Below are positions 25,001 through 38,060 of a DNA stretch of 64,000 bases, one piece after another. The stretch comes from Onchocerca volvulus (taxonomy: Eukaryota; Nematoda; Chromadorea; Rhabditida; Onchocercidae), in NCBI GenBank assembly GCA_000499405.2, contig HG738140.1, positions 866,188 to 930,187 of the forward strand, written 5' to 3'. Positions within the stretch are counted from its first letter, which is position 1. Every line of letters starts with the position of its first letter. The position numbers and the translations under genes are program-made. Below the pieces are notes generated by a model. It worked only from the letters and a program-made list of their open reading frames with translations. It did not search any database and was not told where the DNA came from.

Positions 25001-28000
25001 AGATAAAAATTCTAAAATCTGAAATGAAGATTTAAAAATTACCTTCAAATTAATGGCAATTCGATTGTGCTGACGTATCCAAATAGTATGAAGGACAACA
25101 GTAGATGGTAAGAAATTTACGTGATCGGAGCCACTGATGAATGAATGATGATTATTACTTGAATCGCATTCACCGTTAATTTTCAACATGCTACAGAGTA
25201 AATCAGTCGTCGGAGGCATATTTTGATTCAACGGATCCAAACTTGTTAACAACTGACCTTAAAGATGAGTATGAAAATATAGGATAATTCAATCGATTTC
25301 GCTATTTTTCAGCAATATGTTAACAGTCATATCAATACATTGAAACGTCAGTCGCAATATTTTTGGAATTCTCTACAAATATCATTTAAAGATTTGTCAC
25401 ACTTCACAATGGTAATCATCAGAGATATTTGAATTTATCTGATTATTTTTCATTTCATAGTTTATAATTCTCTTGTATATTCGATAGCTAATATTCTTTG
25501 ACTTAAATTCATGTAAAAGAATTAAGTTAAATGGTTCATTAACAACCGAGCAAATAATAGAATTATAAGCTTTTTGTTTTCGAGATAATTTGTTTACGCT
25601 CTCATGATAATTTCTTTGGTCTTTGCGACGATATGTATTTATTATTTTGAAGCATAAATGAAAATCATTTTTCCACGTTTCTTCCAGGAATTTCTTTATT
25701 TTTTTTCAAAAAACTAACGGATCTTTTTCTAGCAAAAACATCAGATGACATGAATAATGAAATCGAATTATACTTACCATTTCTAAAAGTCCTCAGTGCG
25801 CGTGCTCGTTGTATAGTACTACCGTAAATAACGCTAGCATCGAGAAAGCTAGTGACCTGATTGGCTTGTTCACGTGGACCTAGTTCACATTTAGGTCTTG
25901 GTGTTGGAGCGGTACGTGTATAAGGTAGACAGTCCAAGAAACCGCTATAGCTAGGATCATTTTTTGATATCACAACTGACTTACATTCTGGGTGTTGTTG
26001 AATTTCTGGTGCACAACACGGTAACGGAGTTTGTTCTTCATCTGGAACTATTATTTTCAAACCAAAATTATTTACACTAGTTTTATCTCAAGAAATCAAT
26101 CAATTACACAAATCTGGAGTTAATTAGTAATATTAAAGTGAACATTGCGTAGTATGAAGTTTTAAAAAAAACAAAATATTTTTAATTTAAACCCTTAAAT
26201 AGCTGAAGACTTCCAATATGCACTAAATCGGTGTAAACAAAATGTGCCCAAAGTGCGACCATCGTGTTTACTTTTAATATTGGTAAATACTTCATCACGA
26301 AAAATAAATTTGACAGGTATCGAACGTTTGGTAATTCAGTGCCATCAGTAGCGGAAGTACGTAATTCATCAACTCCTAGGTATTACTTATTTACAACAAT
26401 ATTTTTTCCATTTCTTTTTCAATCATTTTGATTTTTAAAAAAAAATTTAAAATTATGAATTTTAAGTTTGTGCACTTTTTGAATTTCAAGGATGCAAAAT
26501 TAACATAAAACATCAAATTTTGTGAACTTTATATCACAGAAATATGAAGTGTTTTTGTGTTTGACACAGTATATGCAAGGTCTGCAAATAAAAAAAATTT
26601 TTTTTTTTCATTTCTCTATTGTACTGTAAAATAATACTATGCAAATGAATGTATCATCGTTAATCATAAATTTACTATGTAAATATCAACTTTAGTTAAA
26701 AGAAAATAACAAAATGGACAAAAAATTATTATAGATTTAATTCACACTTGTTCTGGATGTTTGAATTTATTTCCTAAAAGTGAATTCTACGTAAAATTAT
26801 TCAACAACAACAATAATTGCAACAAAAACGACAAGAACAACAACATTAATATTAATGACAACAACGACAAAAACAAGAACAACAACAGCAACAATAATAA
26901 TAACTACTGTTATTAATTAACATCTATTTTAGAAGCATTAGGCATCTAATAAAAATGTCATTTTTATACAAATATTGCTATTTTGTTAAGATAACAATTG
27001 AAATAATTTATGATTAGATATCAATCAACGATTATCTATTATTTCTTATCAATAAATCATCATTTTCACTTAATTAGAAATTGCTATATGAAACATACCA
27101 TTAGCATAAAATGGTTCAATGATACGTTGCATCGGTGTACCGTTTGCACCCCAATTAGGATGCATAATATTATTGCAGGTACCATCGATGGTACGATATT
27201 TATCAGTAGAGCATTCAATCTTATCTAATGGACAATATTCTCGAATATATTTCAATACTGCTGGTAAAACGTTGGCTGATTTAATATCACCACTGCAAAC
27301 AACTGTAAATTTATAATTTAATTATCAACAATTAAGTAATTAAGAATTTTTTGCAAAACTAAGCATTCATTCAAATGATTGCTAAACTTTTAAACAATTC
27401 ATAAATATTAGCGTTTATAAATATTAAAAGAGACTGAATAAAACAGAAAAATTCAATATTGAATAATACATTATGAACAAAGTTAATATTATTTAAAAAA
27501 GAATAAGTTATGATTTAAAATTCGTTGAAATTGCATGTATTATAAGGATAAAAAAAAAAAAAAAAAAAAAAACAAACTTTTTAAATTTTTTAGTAGTAAT
27601 GAGTGAGATAAGCGCAGCATGTGCTAATTTTCGAATATTAAATTCAGATCGAGTATGCATGCCCCACATTTTGAATGATGTTTGTATTTGATTCATAACA
27701 TCTGCAATTCAAATAAATATTTTTTTGCTTATAAAAAAAGAAAATTAAAACATGTTATGAATTAATCGAACTTGAGCTTTGTAATAGAAGTGGTTCATGA
27801 TACTGTTCAAGATCTTTTATAACTTGACGTGCATCATTCATTGCATTCGAAAGCATATCATCAATTGACTCTAAAATTAATGATATAATTGTACATAGAC
27901 CGAATTGTTTTATAAAAATATCCTACTACATTAATCTAAGATCTAAATTTATCGAAATAATTCAGCAGATTAATATGAGACTTGAATTTATCATTAAAAT

Positions 28001-28305
28001 ATATCTACTATCTGCCGCATGAGACATTTCAATAATTATTCAAGAATTCAATTATAATGTTTAAAGTATATTTTATGACATTGAGTTTTTGAACTTTTGC
28101 AAACAAAAACAAAAAAAAACCATTACGCAGAAATATTTTCATAATATTTTCACTATAATTTTCTCCAAATGATGTAAATTACAGAATATATTTCGAAAAA
28201 TTGACAGAAATACTTTCCAAACCTACTTTCTTGTATTGTTTTATCGCCATATCCAAAATATATAATAATTTGCATTCCTATCCAAATATATAGTCTTAGT
28301 AACAT
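13090..28305 (-). CDS. Two-domain animal haem peroxidase with degenerate first domain
   Basis: Signal peptide from ATG 28305 ([17 protein letters not shown]). Exons: 28305-28227, 27870-27772, 27701-27578, 27292-27099, 26375-26193, 26047-25778, 25257-25043, 24391-24167, 23895-23759, 21812-21632, 21420-21235, 20968-20799, 20640-20462, 20126-19997, 19887-19809, about 19420-19239, 18765-18592, 17894-17698, 17341-17226, 17122-16924, 16792-16666, 16241-16059, 15762-15576, 15204-15056, 14965-14852, 14448-14345, 13630-13542, 13140-13090; about 1,450 residues. Domain 2 has distal QILDHEV, Arg in FLREHNRIA, proximal FRFGHTL and PYNTF. Domain 1 keeps the fold ([37 protein letters not shown]) but reads HFVYTDL and QFFFTMF where Asp-His and the proximal His belong. 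A linker resembling the N-terminal pro-region joins the domains. The C-terminus is Cys-rich ([11 protein letters not shown]). Probably secreted and oxidative, such as cuticle cross-linking (inference). Phase does not close at 19809/19420 or 14345/13630. Confidence 0.85.
14074..14163 (-). other. Orphan exon candidate in the peroxidase 3' region
   Basis: A 30-codon open stretch bounded by ATAG and CAG|GTAAAT, lying where a linker exon is expected between the FLLPDEF exon (14345) and the Cys-rich exon (13630). It starts with Cys, like the matching position of domain 1 (PINC). Its phase fits the exon before it but not the one after, so either a further exon is missed or a one-base slip exists. 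Confidence 0.3.
21900..23695 (+). mobile_element. Helitron/Helentron-like element copy 2, inside a peroxidase intron
   Basis: Fills most of the intron between peroxidase exons at 23759 and 21812, in antisense to the host gene. Its subterminal inverted repeats at 21914-21948 and 23565-23600 pair (GCTTTGAAATTTTAACA against its inverse). A small palindrome lies at about 21990-22003. The helicase C-terminal part is at about 22120-22960. The end reads TTTATTTAAATAGACTAGTGGACCC near 23650-23675, resembling the 3' end of copy 3 (TTTATATAAACTAGCTGGA). The N-terminal helicase and any Rep region are deleted. Confidence 0.75.
22120..22990 (+). pseudogene. Helitron helicase C-terminal remnant (copy 2)
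   Basis: Collinear with 46040-46870 of copy 3. It includes the LQ-rich segment near 22255-22370, a motif near 22590 corresponding to PIIMLRNI, and the motif VI block near 22855-22890 ([13 protein letters not shown]). Multiple frame changes and stops make it non-functional. Long minus-strand frames here are shadows. Confidence 0.65.
24844..24959. repeat. Perfect 31-bp inverted repeat in a peroxidase intron
   Basis: 24844-24874 and 24929-24959 are exact reverse complements separated by 54 bases. They lie in the intron between peroxidase exons 7 and 8. The structure could be a young MITE-like insertion or a hairpin in the pre-mRNA. Confidence 0.9.
26801..26915. repeat. AAC/ACA-type microsatellite
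   Basis: Imperfect trinucleotide run of AAC, ACA, ACG and AAT units in a peroxidase intron on the + strand. Likely replication-slippage DNA. Confidence 0.7.
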
Positions 28306-30833
28306 CTATAAAGATATCTTATCAAAATCAAAATAACTTTAAAGCAATGGTTTAGAATCTTTAAAATTTGAACGAATCATATAATCAAATTTTATGAGAA
28401 TTAATTAATATCATAAATATAACACAAAAGAAAAGAATAAATATATTAATTAATCTGTAATCTGTAGGAAAAAAAAAAAACAATTTGTTTTCCTATAAAT
28501 CAATACAATAAATAATTTAATAAATTCTCAATCGCTAGAGTTAAGAATCTAACAAATTTCTTCATGATACATTTACGAAGAAATCGTAGTCGACAAATTA
28601 TTGATAACCACATCAAACAGTTATCAAAATAATAATTTAAAGTCAGTCGCTTAAATTTAATATTTCAAATATACTCCTAAAATAATAATAACATCTATAA
28701 TTAATACAAAAATTATCACGGAAGTGTAATATCAAAAAGAAAAAAATACTTCCGAAATTTGTAAAATTTGATAAAAGAACCAAATTGATGAAACACAATT
28801 GAAAAATTCAATTTTATGAATGAATTATAGTTCATAGTAGTATGAGAATATCTTATGCCAAATTAGATTTCAAATTTCTAGTGCAATAAATATTTTAATG
28901 AGAAAGTGATAATGACGGAGAAAACTAATATTGATTTAACACGAAATTCCACATATTGGATTTTTAACTTTATTTTAATAGTAGCTTAAAAAAAAAAAAG
29001 GAACACAATGTGTTCTGTTATATATACATAAGCTCGAGTAAGGTTGTTATTAGGTTTTGTAGAAAAATTTAATAACAAGAAATCTAAAATATTAAGTAAT
29101 AAATTTCTAACTGCCGAATATCTTAAATCGAAAACAAAATTAATAGATGAAGGAAAAAGGAAGCAATAGAAAAAAATAAGCCAAAAAGTTTGATTATTAT
29201 CATGATAAGGATATTTTTTTATTCTTATATTAAGCGACGATTGCATCTTTAAATACAAAAATTAATAACCTGCTGTGAGAATAAATAGCGCTTTTATTAA
29301 CATCAAAATTATGTTTGTCCCAGAATTTCGCTATCAGAAAAACAAGTTTTAATATAATTAGTAGAAGAAAAAAAAAAAGCATAAAAGTCCAAAATTAATT
29401 CTCTCCTGTTCGTCTACAAAAGTAGGACACTTTTGTGTCAAATAAACGAATTTTTGCAAAATACGAAGTATTTTATGCCTGAAAATAAAATAAAAAATTT
29501 AAGTTTTTTGAAAAACTTTAAAATTTAATCTTGAAGTGATCTAATCGAAAGATAACATGAATAGTATTGGGAACTGATTTAGGTCAATATGTCACAGAAT
29601 GGTTTATTTTATGTGTTTTCATCGTTCCATTTTCCTAATTTGCTTATAAATAGAAAATACTTTTAAAAAATTAAAAAATTACTATTAGAAATGATTAAAA
29701 ATGATATTCAGAAATTTTCGTCGTTTCCACTTTTGCAAAATTTAAAATGATTCCTGCAGATGATATCATTTATTAAAATTAAATTTTAATTCAGATCAAT
29801 ACATTGCAAAACGGCACCATTTTTTTTTATTTTTCTTTGTATAACAAAATTTTCGCACTGAAATTGTTGGAAATTGATAATCAGAAATCAAATGTCTCAC
29901 TTGTTTAAATTTTTGTCAAATATGAAATCTCATAATTAATCAATAATGATTGCTAATATTATAAAATTATTGTTACAGTAATGTAGCATTGGGACAAAAT
30001 AAAATAATAATAAATTATCACCAAATTTATCAAAATGAGATAGGGAAAGTTATATGAATACAGAAATGAAAACCAAAAAAAAAAAGAAGAAATAAAAGAG
30101 GAAATATGCGAATATATTTTTCTGTTTCTGTCCTATTTGAAGAATAGGAACCAGAAATATAAATGGGCGAAATTGCTGGAATTTTGATGAAAAAATGAAT
30201 TGAATTCAACAAATTTTAATTTATGTGATCAACTTGTCGCCTTCTTTTCATTTACCTTTTTTTATAAATATATATTTAGAGCGAGTTGAAGAATAAATGC
30301 GACAAATAAGATATATATTGTTATTTCCAACAACTGTAAAGAATTTAAGGAAATATGCGATAAAATTTAGAAACTTCAATATTTTCAGAAATCTTATTAT
30401 ATGAATTTAGAAACTTTAGTATTTTTGGTTTAATGTAAGTATCCAGAATTTTCAAACACATCATTAGAATGCTTCTAGAAGTAAGTATATTTAAGAATGT
30501 TAAAATATACTTTTATGAATTGCTTTTTAGTTTTTTTTTTTTAATTTCTTGCTTTTTGATGGTACAAAAATCAATTGACAAATATTTATTCATAATTATT
30601 TTTGAGTTTCGATTGATAAAATGCTTCTTTTTTCAATCTTTGACAACATTGAAACAAATATTTTATTCAGCACTTCTTTTTTTTTTTTTAAATTTTATGA
30701 TTAAAAATAAGTAAAAATATATTATGATTAGCGAAACAATCACAATCACTACCGTTATCTTGATTTTCTAATCAATTCTGAATATTATCACCATAAGCAG
30801 TACAGTCATAGTCATCATTATTATCTTATTTTT
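28306..30833. other. Intergenic interval upstream of the peroxidase gene
   Basis: About 2.5 kb between the peroxidase start and the 3' end of the histone deacetylase, both on the minus strand. Very AT-rich with mononucleotide runs. No gene recognised; it presumably holds the peroxidase promoter. Confidence 0.5.
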
Positions 30834-33800
30834 CTAATCAGTTCGATTACTATTATCATGCTGATTTTTTTGCATCAGACGATATTTATGAGCAGCTTTG
30901 CGATAAGCATACATATCAACAATCAAATAGATGCCATTTTCATCTTTCATGCATTCTCGCATACTATTATAAAAGAATAGCGTTGTTGGAATGGATTTCA
31001 GGAATGCTTCACCACGTCGTCCAGAGTACCACAGTAATTGCTCGAGAAATTCACCTTCTGTTAATTCATCCGTTGGAATATCGTATTCGTATTGCTTCAA
31101 AATAATAATCTTAGGAAAAAGAATAACAAAAAAAAAAAAAAAAATTAAACTTTTATCATAATACGTAGTTATTGATTACTTTCGTAATATTTTTTTGATG
31201 ATAATAATGTAATTTAATTTATCATTACCAATACATATTCATCAATTTTCTTCTTAGCAATGCACATATCATCATCAGACATTCCAGGTATCCAATCACG
31301 TGTTCTTGCTACTTTTAATTCCTGTATATCATTCCATAATTTCCGAAAATTATCACCAAGAAAAATTTTTGTTGCTGGTGGTATATATTTTGGAAATCCA
31401 TGCTTGATCTATAATTATTTCCAAAATATTTGCCAATTATGATTTCGATAAAAATTAGCTAGTTTTATTCATGGAAAAAATAGAAATATTAACATCTATG
31501 AATAAAAAATATCAGCTGTAATCATTTCTTTTCAATTTATTATGATAAGAAATAACAAGATGAGTTAAGAAATAACAAGATGAGTTAACTGAATTTTAAG
31601 ATTTAAGACTTTTCAAATTAATTACTTTATAAAACACTGAAAGAAAAAATATATTATTCATCATTTATTTGTAATTATATGGGTTGGGTTTTAAAAGGAG
31701 GAAAAAAAAAGACTGATTAATTAAAATTTCGATTAAATGCAAAAAAAAGAATTTTTTTTTTTTTTTTTAGTTCCATTTCAAGATTTCAATTGAAACATAT
31801 GTCATTTATTACAATGTTTTCGTAAAATTTAAACAACATCAATCATTGATAAGAGAAACCTGCATATCTTGCAGTTCATTCAAATGTTTTGCGATATTCG
31901 TCCAACGTTTTGCATGATAGCATAAACTATTCCATAATGTTTCGACCATGCATGCATTAATTCGTTTTGGATATCGCAATTTAGGTAATTTCATTCTCTA
32001 TAATTTCTTTTTTAATATCAAAAAAAAAAAATAATAATAAAAAAAATTATTGAAAAAAAATTAATTGTGCGAATAGAATTATTGCTGCATGAATTATATA
32101 TGACGAATTATCAATTACTATGTATAAAGAATGAGAAAACAAAAGAAATTATGAAAACATGAATGATACATTTTATATTCAATTTTATTTTTATTTTTAT
32201 TTAATTAAATTGAAATTTGAAACAAATTTGATTCAAATTGAAAAGTGAAGCACGACAAAATGTATTATACGAAATTAATCATAATTGATAAATTATATAA
32301 ACATTCAAGATTATCCAATCAGTTATGTCGTCATGTCCACCAACGTGGACTATTTTCATTTTTTCAAAAGATTTGCTCATGATGCTTTTTTTAATATAAT
32401 TTGCTAGATTTCTGTATATTGGATAAAATGAGCTATAAGTTAGATGTGTCATCAGCAATTTATCAATACTTATAACATCATTCTCATACAAATATTTCTA
32501 TTCCTCCTATCATCTTTATTTTATTTTTTCCTAACTCCATCTCTGTCATCAATAGAAATTATTGCAAAACAATCAATACATACTCGTAAACCTCGTACAG
32601 ACATAGCGGCGCATTCAGTGTAACTTCCAGAAAAATAACCACCTTCCAAAATAGCCAAAACTTTATTAGGCCATAAACCATCGAGCATTTTCATTATATG
32701 GCCATATCTATATTGAATTATTATTATAATTTTTTTTTTTTTGGCATTTTTTTTACTGCAAAACAAATAACTTTTTCTCTTTTTTTGAATGAAATTTAAA
32801 CAAATTTTATAGATGATACCTATTTTTCTTCAATAAATTTCAGAATACTACTTTCTTCGCTTCCTTCTAGATTATTATTATCGGTGGAAATTTGAATTTG
32901 GATGACAAGAATTCAAGAAAATTCGAGAGAATGAATCAAACAAACCCATGAGCTTTGATGGCTTGTCCATGCTCTAGTAGGTCATCGTAGTAAGCACTAT
33001 CGAAGCCAAGCGCTACAAGTATTAATTCAGGCTGATATTCCAGGGCGATAGGTATTACAAGATGTTGTAATGCACCGATATAGTCACCTTCCGTATTCAT
33101 TGCACTATTCAGAGGAATGGATATTATATTACCTGATAATATTGTTAAGTGTAATTATGTGTAGGAAATCGAAGATCAAAGATTATTACATTTTTTCTTT
33201 TCAGAAATTAATCTATTGAGTCCAATCAAAATATGGGATTTTATCGGTTAAAAATTAGGATACGACAAACATAACAAAATAAATTCACATATACATCAGA
33301 TACCTTCACACTGTTACATATATGTACCATTATTACACGTTTCTTAATAATTTTCACGTAATCTTTCACTTCTTATTTCGTAATCGTACATTTGAAACTA
33401 TTCTAATTCAAGTAAAATGGCATTCTATCATGAAATGTATAATTTACTTCTAAACTCATACAGTTTTGCTATGTTCATGAAGTAGGATTGGAGGATAATA
33501 CATCTCATGCAACTGTCATATTCATTTTAAAATTACCGTACTATTCAATTATTATTACCATATTTGTTATCATAATCATATTCTTCCTCGTATGGCCAAA
33601 AAGCTCCATAATGATAAGCGTGAAAATTAATATACAAAAATCGATCATCACCTTTGAAGGAATGATATAATCCATTACCACAGTGATAGTCTATATCTAA
33701 CACAAGAATCTACAAGTTATTATTTTAGTTTCTCTAACAACCTGCTCTAATTATATCTAATTAATCATCAAAATCTAAACTTTTAATATTTCTTGCTTTT

Positions 33801-35237
33801 AAACAAATATAGCTCATATTTCATAATACGTATAATTTCTTAAACTTTATTGTTAATGAATATTTCTAACTTCTTAATTTTTCTATTCTAATTTAATATG
33901 AAGAAATTTCATGATGAATTAATTTCTTTCTTTTAAACAAATATAGCTCATAATTTCACTATAGAGAAATTTGAATTTCTTTTTTGATTTTTGATGATCT
34001 TTTCAAATAACTTGATCGTTTTAATTAATAAAATTTATTGAAAATCTCATCTTTTTTATGTTACACTTTTCAACAGCATATTTCGCGCAAATTGCAATAT
34101 TATTAAAAATGCAAAATCCTTGCGGTAGTTTCCCATATGAATGATGACCAGGTGGTCGTACAATTGCAAAACCATTACCGATTCTGAAATGCAATTAATG
34201 ATATATGACTTATTGCATTTCTTTATGATCGATAAATTTACTAATTGAACGAAATAAGCATGTAAATAATAATTTTAACTTTTTATAATAAATTTTTTTT
34301 AACTATAAGAAAATAGTTAACATGATTAAATATAAGTGTAAACAAATATGATTATATGATCGCAGAAATCATATTTTAAAAATATAAACAAACAAAATAA
34401 TATTTACTGAAAATTTATAACATTGTGCGACATATTTCGTTTATGTATAAATAAATAATTGAAATTGATTGCATATTTATTTTTGAAAATTTGCAATAAA
34501 TTGAAAAATTAGATGAAATGGAAATTTGCGATAATATTTATGCCATAAACAAACCTGCCCTCAATATTGGCCCGCACAAAATCAATGACCCCGCCAACAA
34601 CAAGTCGAGCAATACGGACACTGTCCGGGCATAACCAGAGTAATTCATGTCCTTTACAGTAATCCTCCAATTCTTCTACCGTTTTCATTTCTTCAAGTTC
34701 TGTGATCAATTCATGGGGATGATTTAGGCAAAGTTCCCAATCTTCTGCAGCTCGAAGTTTTATCTTCAATATTCAATTTTTGGTGTAAAGAATAAAATAT
34801 ATAATTATTGGTTAATTTTTTTTTCGTTGGTCAGAAAAAGAAACTTTTTAGGCCTGTGATATTTTCAAAAGCATTCAAATATGAAATATCTGGTATTAAT
34901 TTGAATTGTTTAGAAAATAAAAGTTAATAGTTTATTTGAAAGTATGAATCATTCGACTTTTTGAGAGATCGGCGGAGAGCTTTGAATTTTCTTATCTCGA
35001 AGCACCAAATTTTCAAATATTATCAATTTCAGAAATTGGAAATTTTTTTAGATAACAAACATTTATTGCATGTTTAAGTAAGCCATCATTTTGTAGCCTA
35101 GAATGGATTAGGACAGTTCGTTCCGGTCGTTCTTGAGTTTTACCCTTTGGATCATACGGATTCGCATGCAGTTGCATAATATCATCATAAACATAACCAA
35201 ACATTATTGGTATCAATTGTATCACTTGTTGTAAAGA
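30834..35237 (-). CDS. Class II histone deacetylase with C-terminal extension (5' end uncertain)
   Basis: Exons: 35237-35061, 34763-34555, 34183-34067, 33709-33559, 33132-32946, 32707-32584, 32497-32303, 31997-31860, 31408-31229, 31094-30834; about 580 residues plus a missing N-terminus. The deacetylase fold is clear: GYVYDDIMQLHANPYDP, RPPGHHS, GFCIFNNIAICAKYA, DIDYHCGNG, GFDSAYYDD and LEGGYF. The Zn ligands (Asp and His of DIDYH, Asp of GFDSA), the His pair of PGHHS and the active-site Tyr of LEGGY are all kept, so an active zinc-dependent lysine deacetylase is likely. The Tyr is class IIb-like; class IIa enzymes have His there. About 250 residues follow the domain and match no motif I know. 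Phase between 34067 and 33709 suggests a missed micro-exon or a donor at 34075. A possible first exon is at 37933-37901. Confidence 0.88.
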
Positions 35238-37900
35238 CTGCAAAAAATGCTTGAAACTTATTAATTGATTTACAAGTAATTAGGAGAATTGTGAGACGTT
35301 TTGATTGATTTAACAGAAATGAAGAAGTATGAAAGTAAAAAGATAAATAAAGTGGTATTTTTGATATTTGAAAATCAAATGACAACTTAAGTGATTCATT
35401 GTTTACCTTTTCAAATGGAAGAAAAAGTTAAATTTTTATTTTAAATTATCTTTTCTTTCATGAAATAAACTATCGGTGGTTTTATCTTGACTCGTTGAAT
35501 TGCTAATAATAAAATAGATATATTATAATTATTAAAAAATTATCGCTATAAATTTAGCAAAAAATACATTGCAATGGAGTAAATAAAGCTACAATCAGAT
35601 CTGACGATGATAGTGGATCGACTGATGGAAAGATTGAAATTGTATATATGGTAAATACTTGAAATACTAAAATATTCTTTTCAATCCTCTTAGTGAGTAG
35701 ATTTTTGAGAAATATTTCACATGAATAATTTATTTTCCACTTAATTTTTTCTAGGAGAGAGTTAACAACAATAACAATCAGCGTGGAAAAAAAAGACCAG
35801 TTTATAAATACATCTACCATATAATTTCTCAGAATAAATCTTCTGGAGCAATGTTTACTTAGTAGAAATCGACTAACACTAAAAAACTGACTATTTTCCT
35901 TAATAAAAACATAACATAAAAAGTAAATAATTGCGATGTTCAAATAAAGAAATGAGCTTTCTTTAATTGACATGAAAGAAACGATAAAAAAGTGGCAGAA
36001 TTCAAAAATGATGGAAAAAAATTGTTTTCCTAGACATACAAAAATTTTTTCTAATGAATGATTTTATGCAATTTTTTTTTTTATTGTTTTAATAATTATA
36101 AAAGATAAAAAAAGAGCAAAATTTAATTTAGTGTCAAATGTTAAAAAAAAAGAAAGAAAAAGCTAAATTAACTGAAAATTGTGTCGAATCTTTTGAAGTA
36201 TATCGACTGAATTATCATGGAATGTTGATTCAGTTGTTTATCTTCCTCTTCTCGATTCCTTCTGCATTCCTTTTACAAATGATAAATTAAGGAAATGATG
36301 CTCGATGTGATGATATCAGTATCATTTTTTATATTTAATGACTTATTCTAGCTCATTTTCGTCTGTTTAGCATAAAATATTCGTGAAGTGTATCATTAGG
36401 TGTCTTAATGAAATAATATAATATGTAGAGCCCATATTTAGATAATTCATTAATTTTTTAATGCAATCTTATTCTTTCGAACACATTTTATGATGATGTC
36501 AGAAGAAAACTGAATCCACCGAATATATTATGCAATTTCGATCCAAAAAAAAAAAAAATTATGTAGTAATTTGGTAATTTACTAAAAAAAAAAAAAAAAA
36601 AAAAGAACTGGTCAGTAGGTAGCCATGTAAATGTTTATATATTAATTGAAATTGATCATTTGATTTTAACAATTAATTGAATCCATTATTGGTGCTATCT
36701 ACCGTTACTTGAATAATAAATATTAAATTAATTTGCTTTATAAGTTTTAAATTTTTTCATTGATGAATCAGTGTTGAAATATATATATTTAAGAGATCTT
36801 CGCGCATAATTTATTTGCAACATTTCTACATTTCAAGAAGCATATTGTGCTAATTTTTATTGTATTAATTACTACAGTTTGTAATATCGTGAGAATTTCA
36901 ACAGTTTAAAATTAAGTAAAAGTGTATTCATTCTTATTCATTTCAAATATGCTCTAGAGTTTAATTAATTCAAATAAATTACATTATTCAGTTATGTGCT
37001 TTCCTCCGTGAAAATAGCAAGAATTATATCAAAAATCTAATTAAATGAAACAAAAGAATAAGTATTGTTCTTTTGCTCCACTTAATTAGGTTTTCGATAT
37101 GAATTTTTGTTTTGTTAACAATAGAACAAAACAAAAGGGTAGGGAAATTGATTGTTTTTTATATCGAAATAAAACAATCAATCAATCTATTAGTTATTTG
37201 TTGAATTTTATAATCTTTAATCGAATTTCTGAATTTAATCGAATTTTCTAACCGAATTGATTCGGAATTTATCTTTAATTCGTTTATATGATTACCAGTA
37301 TTCTCAGAATTAGAATATTTGTCAACTACATTTAGATTAATTTAAAAGATATTTAAGTCTTTTCCGATTTTTTTGTTAAGTAACGAACTTAATCAGCTGT
37401 ATTCTGTGGTGAGCCAATATATCGAAATTTTAATTCCATTTCAGATAATAAATTTTAGACTAAGTAAGATTATTGATGAAATTTTAATTTCGAAAATCTG
37501 AAATTATCGATCGAATAAATTGAAATTTCAATTTATTCTCAAATCAACATTATATCACTGAAGTGTTAGAATATTTACGTATGAATTTCTTGTAAATTTT
37601 GAATCCCTCACAATAAAATTCCAATAATTAAAATGCTACGTGATAAATGGAAATTAACATGAAGAAATTAATAAAAAACTAGAATATAGCAATATTTACT
37701 TGTTTTGTTGTTGGGGTTTTTTAACTATTCCTGGTGTGATTGCAGAGAAGTCAGAAAATAGCATGTGTTATATGCCAAAGACGGAAAATATTAAAAAAGA
37801 GTGTTCCATTTCTATTGTATAAGAAGGAAATTAAGAGATGAAATAGCATGATAATATGAGAAGTTAAAATCAAACCACAGCAAAACCTTCTAGAATATAC
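35238..37900. other. No supported gene; probable first intron of the deacetylase
   Basis: AT-rich sequence with poly(A/T) runs. A 139-codon minus-strand frame (35554-35973) is rich in Phe, Ile and Asn with no motif or splice support and is treated as chance. If the exon at 37933-37901 is real, this is intron 1 of the deacetylase. Confidence 0.45.
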
Positions 37901-37933
37901 ATAGTAATTCCGAATGCAATTTTGATATCCCAT
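37901..37933 (-). other. Candidate first coding exon of the histone deacetylase
   Basis: ATG GGA TAT and so on, 11 codons ending at a donor (TAT|GTATAT) in phase 0. This matches the phase of the acceptor at 35237, and it lies beside the locally GC-rich segment. There is no homology support for so short a peptide. Confidence 0.3.
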
Positions 37934-38060
37934 GGTTAACAACCGTTGCTTGGTAATTGGTCCGTTACAATGGCACTGCGAGGTTGGAATTGGCGATTAT
38001 TTTGAATAGACGGGGAGGAGGCGGGAATGGTGTTTTGATTGGTGGTTCGAGATGATTTTT
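37934..38060. promoter_or_regulatory. Putative divergent promoter (deacetylase - / ALG3 +)
   Basis: A stretch far richer in G and C than its surroundings, including GGGGAGGAGGCGGGAATGG on the + strand near 38010, placed between divergently transcribed genes. The role is inferred from composition and position only. Confidence 0.35.

Noticed and set aside
35554..35973. 139-codon minus-strand frame upstream of the deacetylase
   Set aside because: Composition is dominated by Phe, Ile, Leu, Ser and Asn expected from AT-rich DNA; no motif, splice logic or homology.
37945..37960. X-box-like sequence GTTGCTTGGTAAT
   Set aside because: Needs a gap to match the RFX consensus, so not reported as a site.
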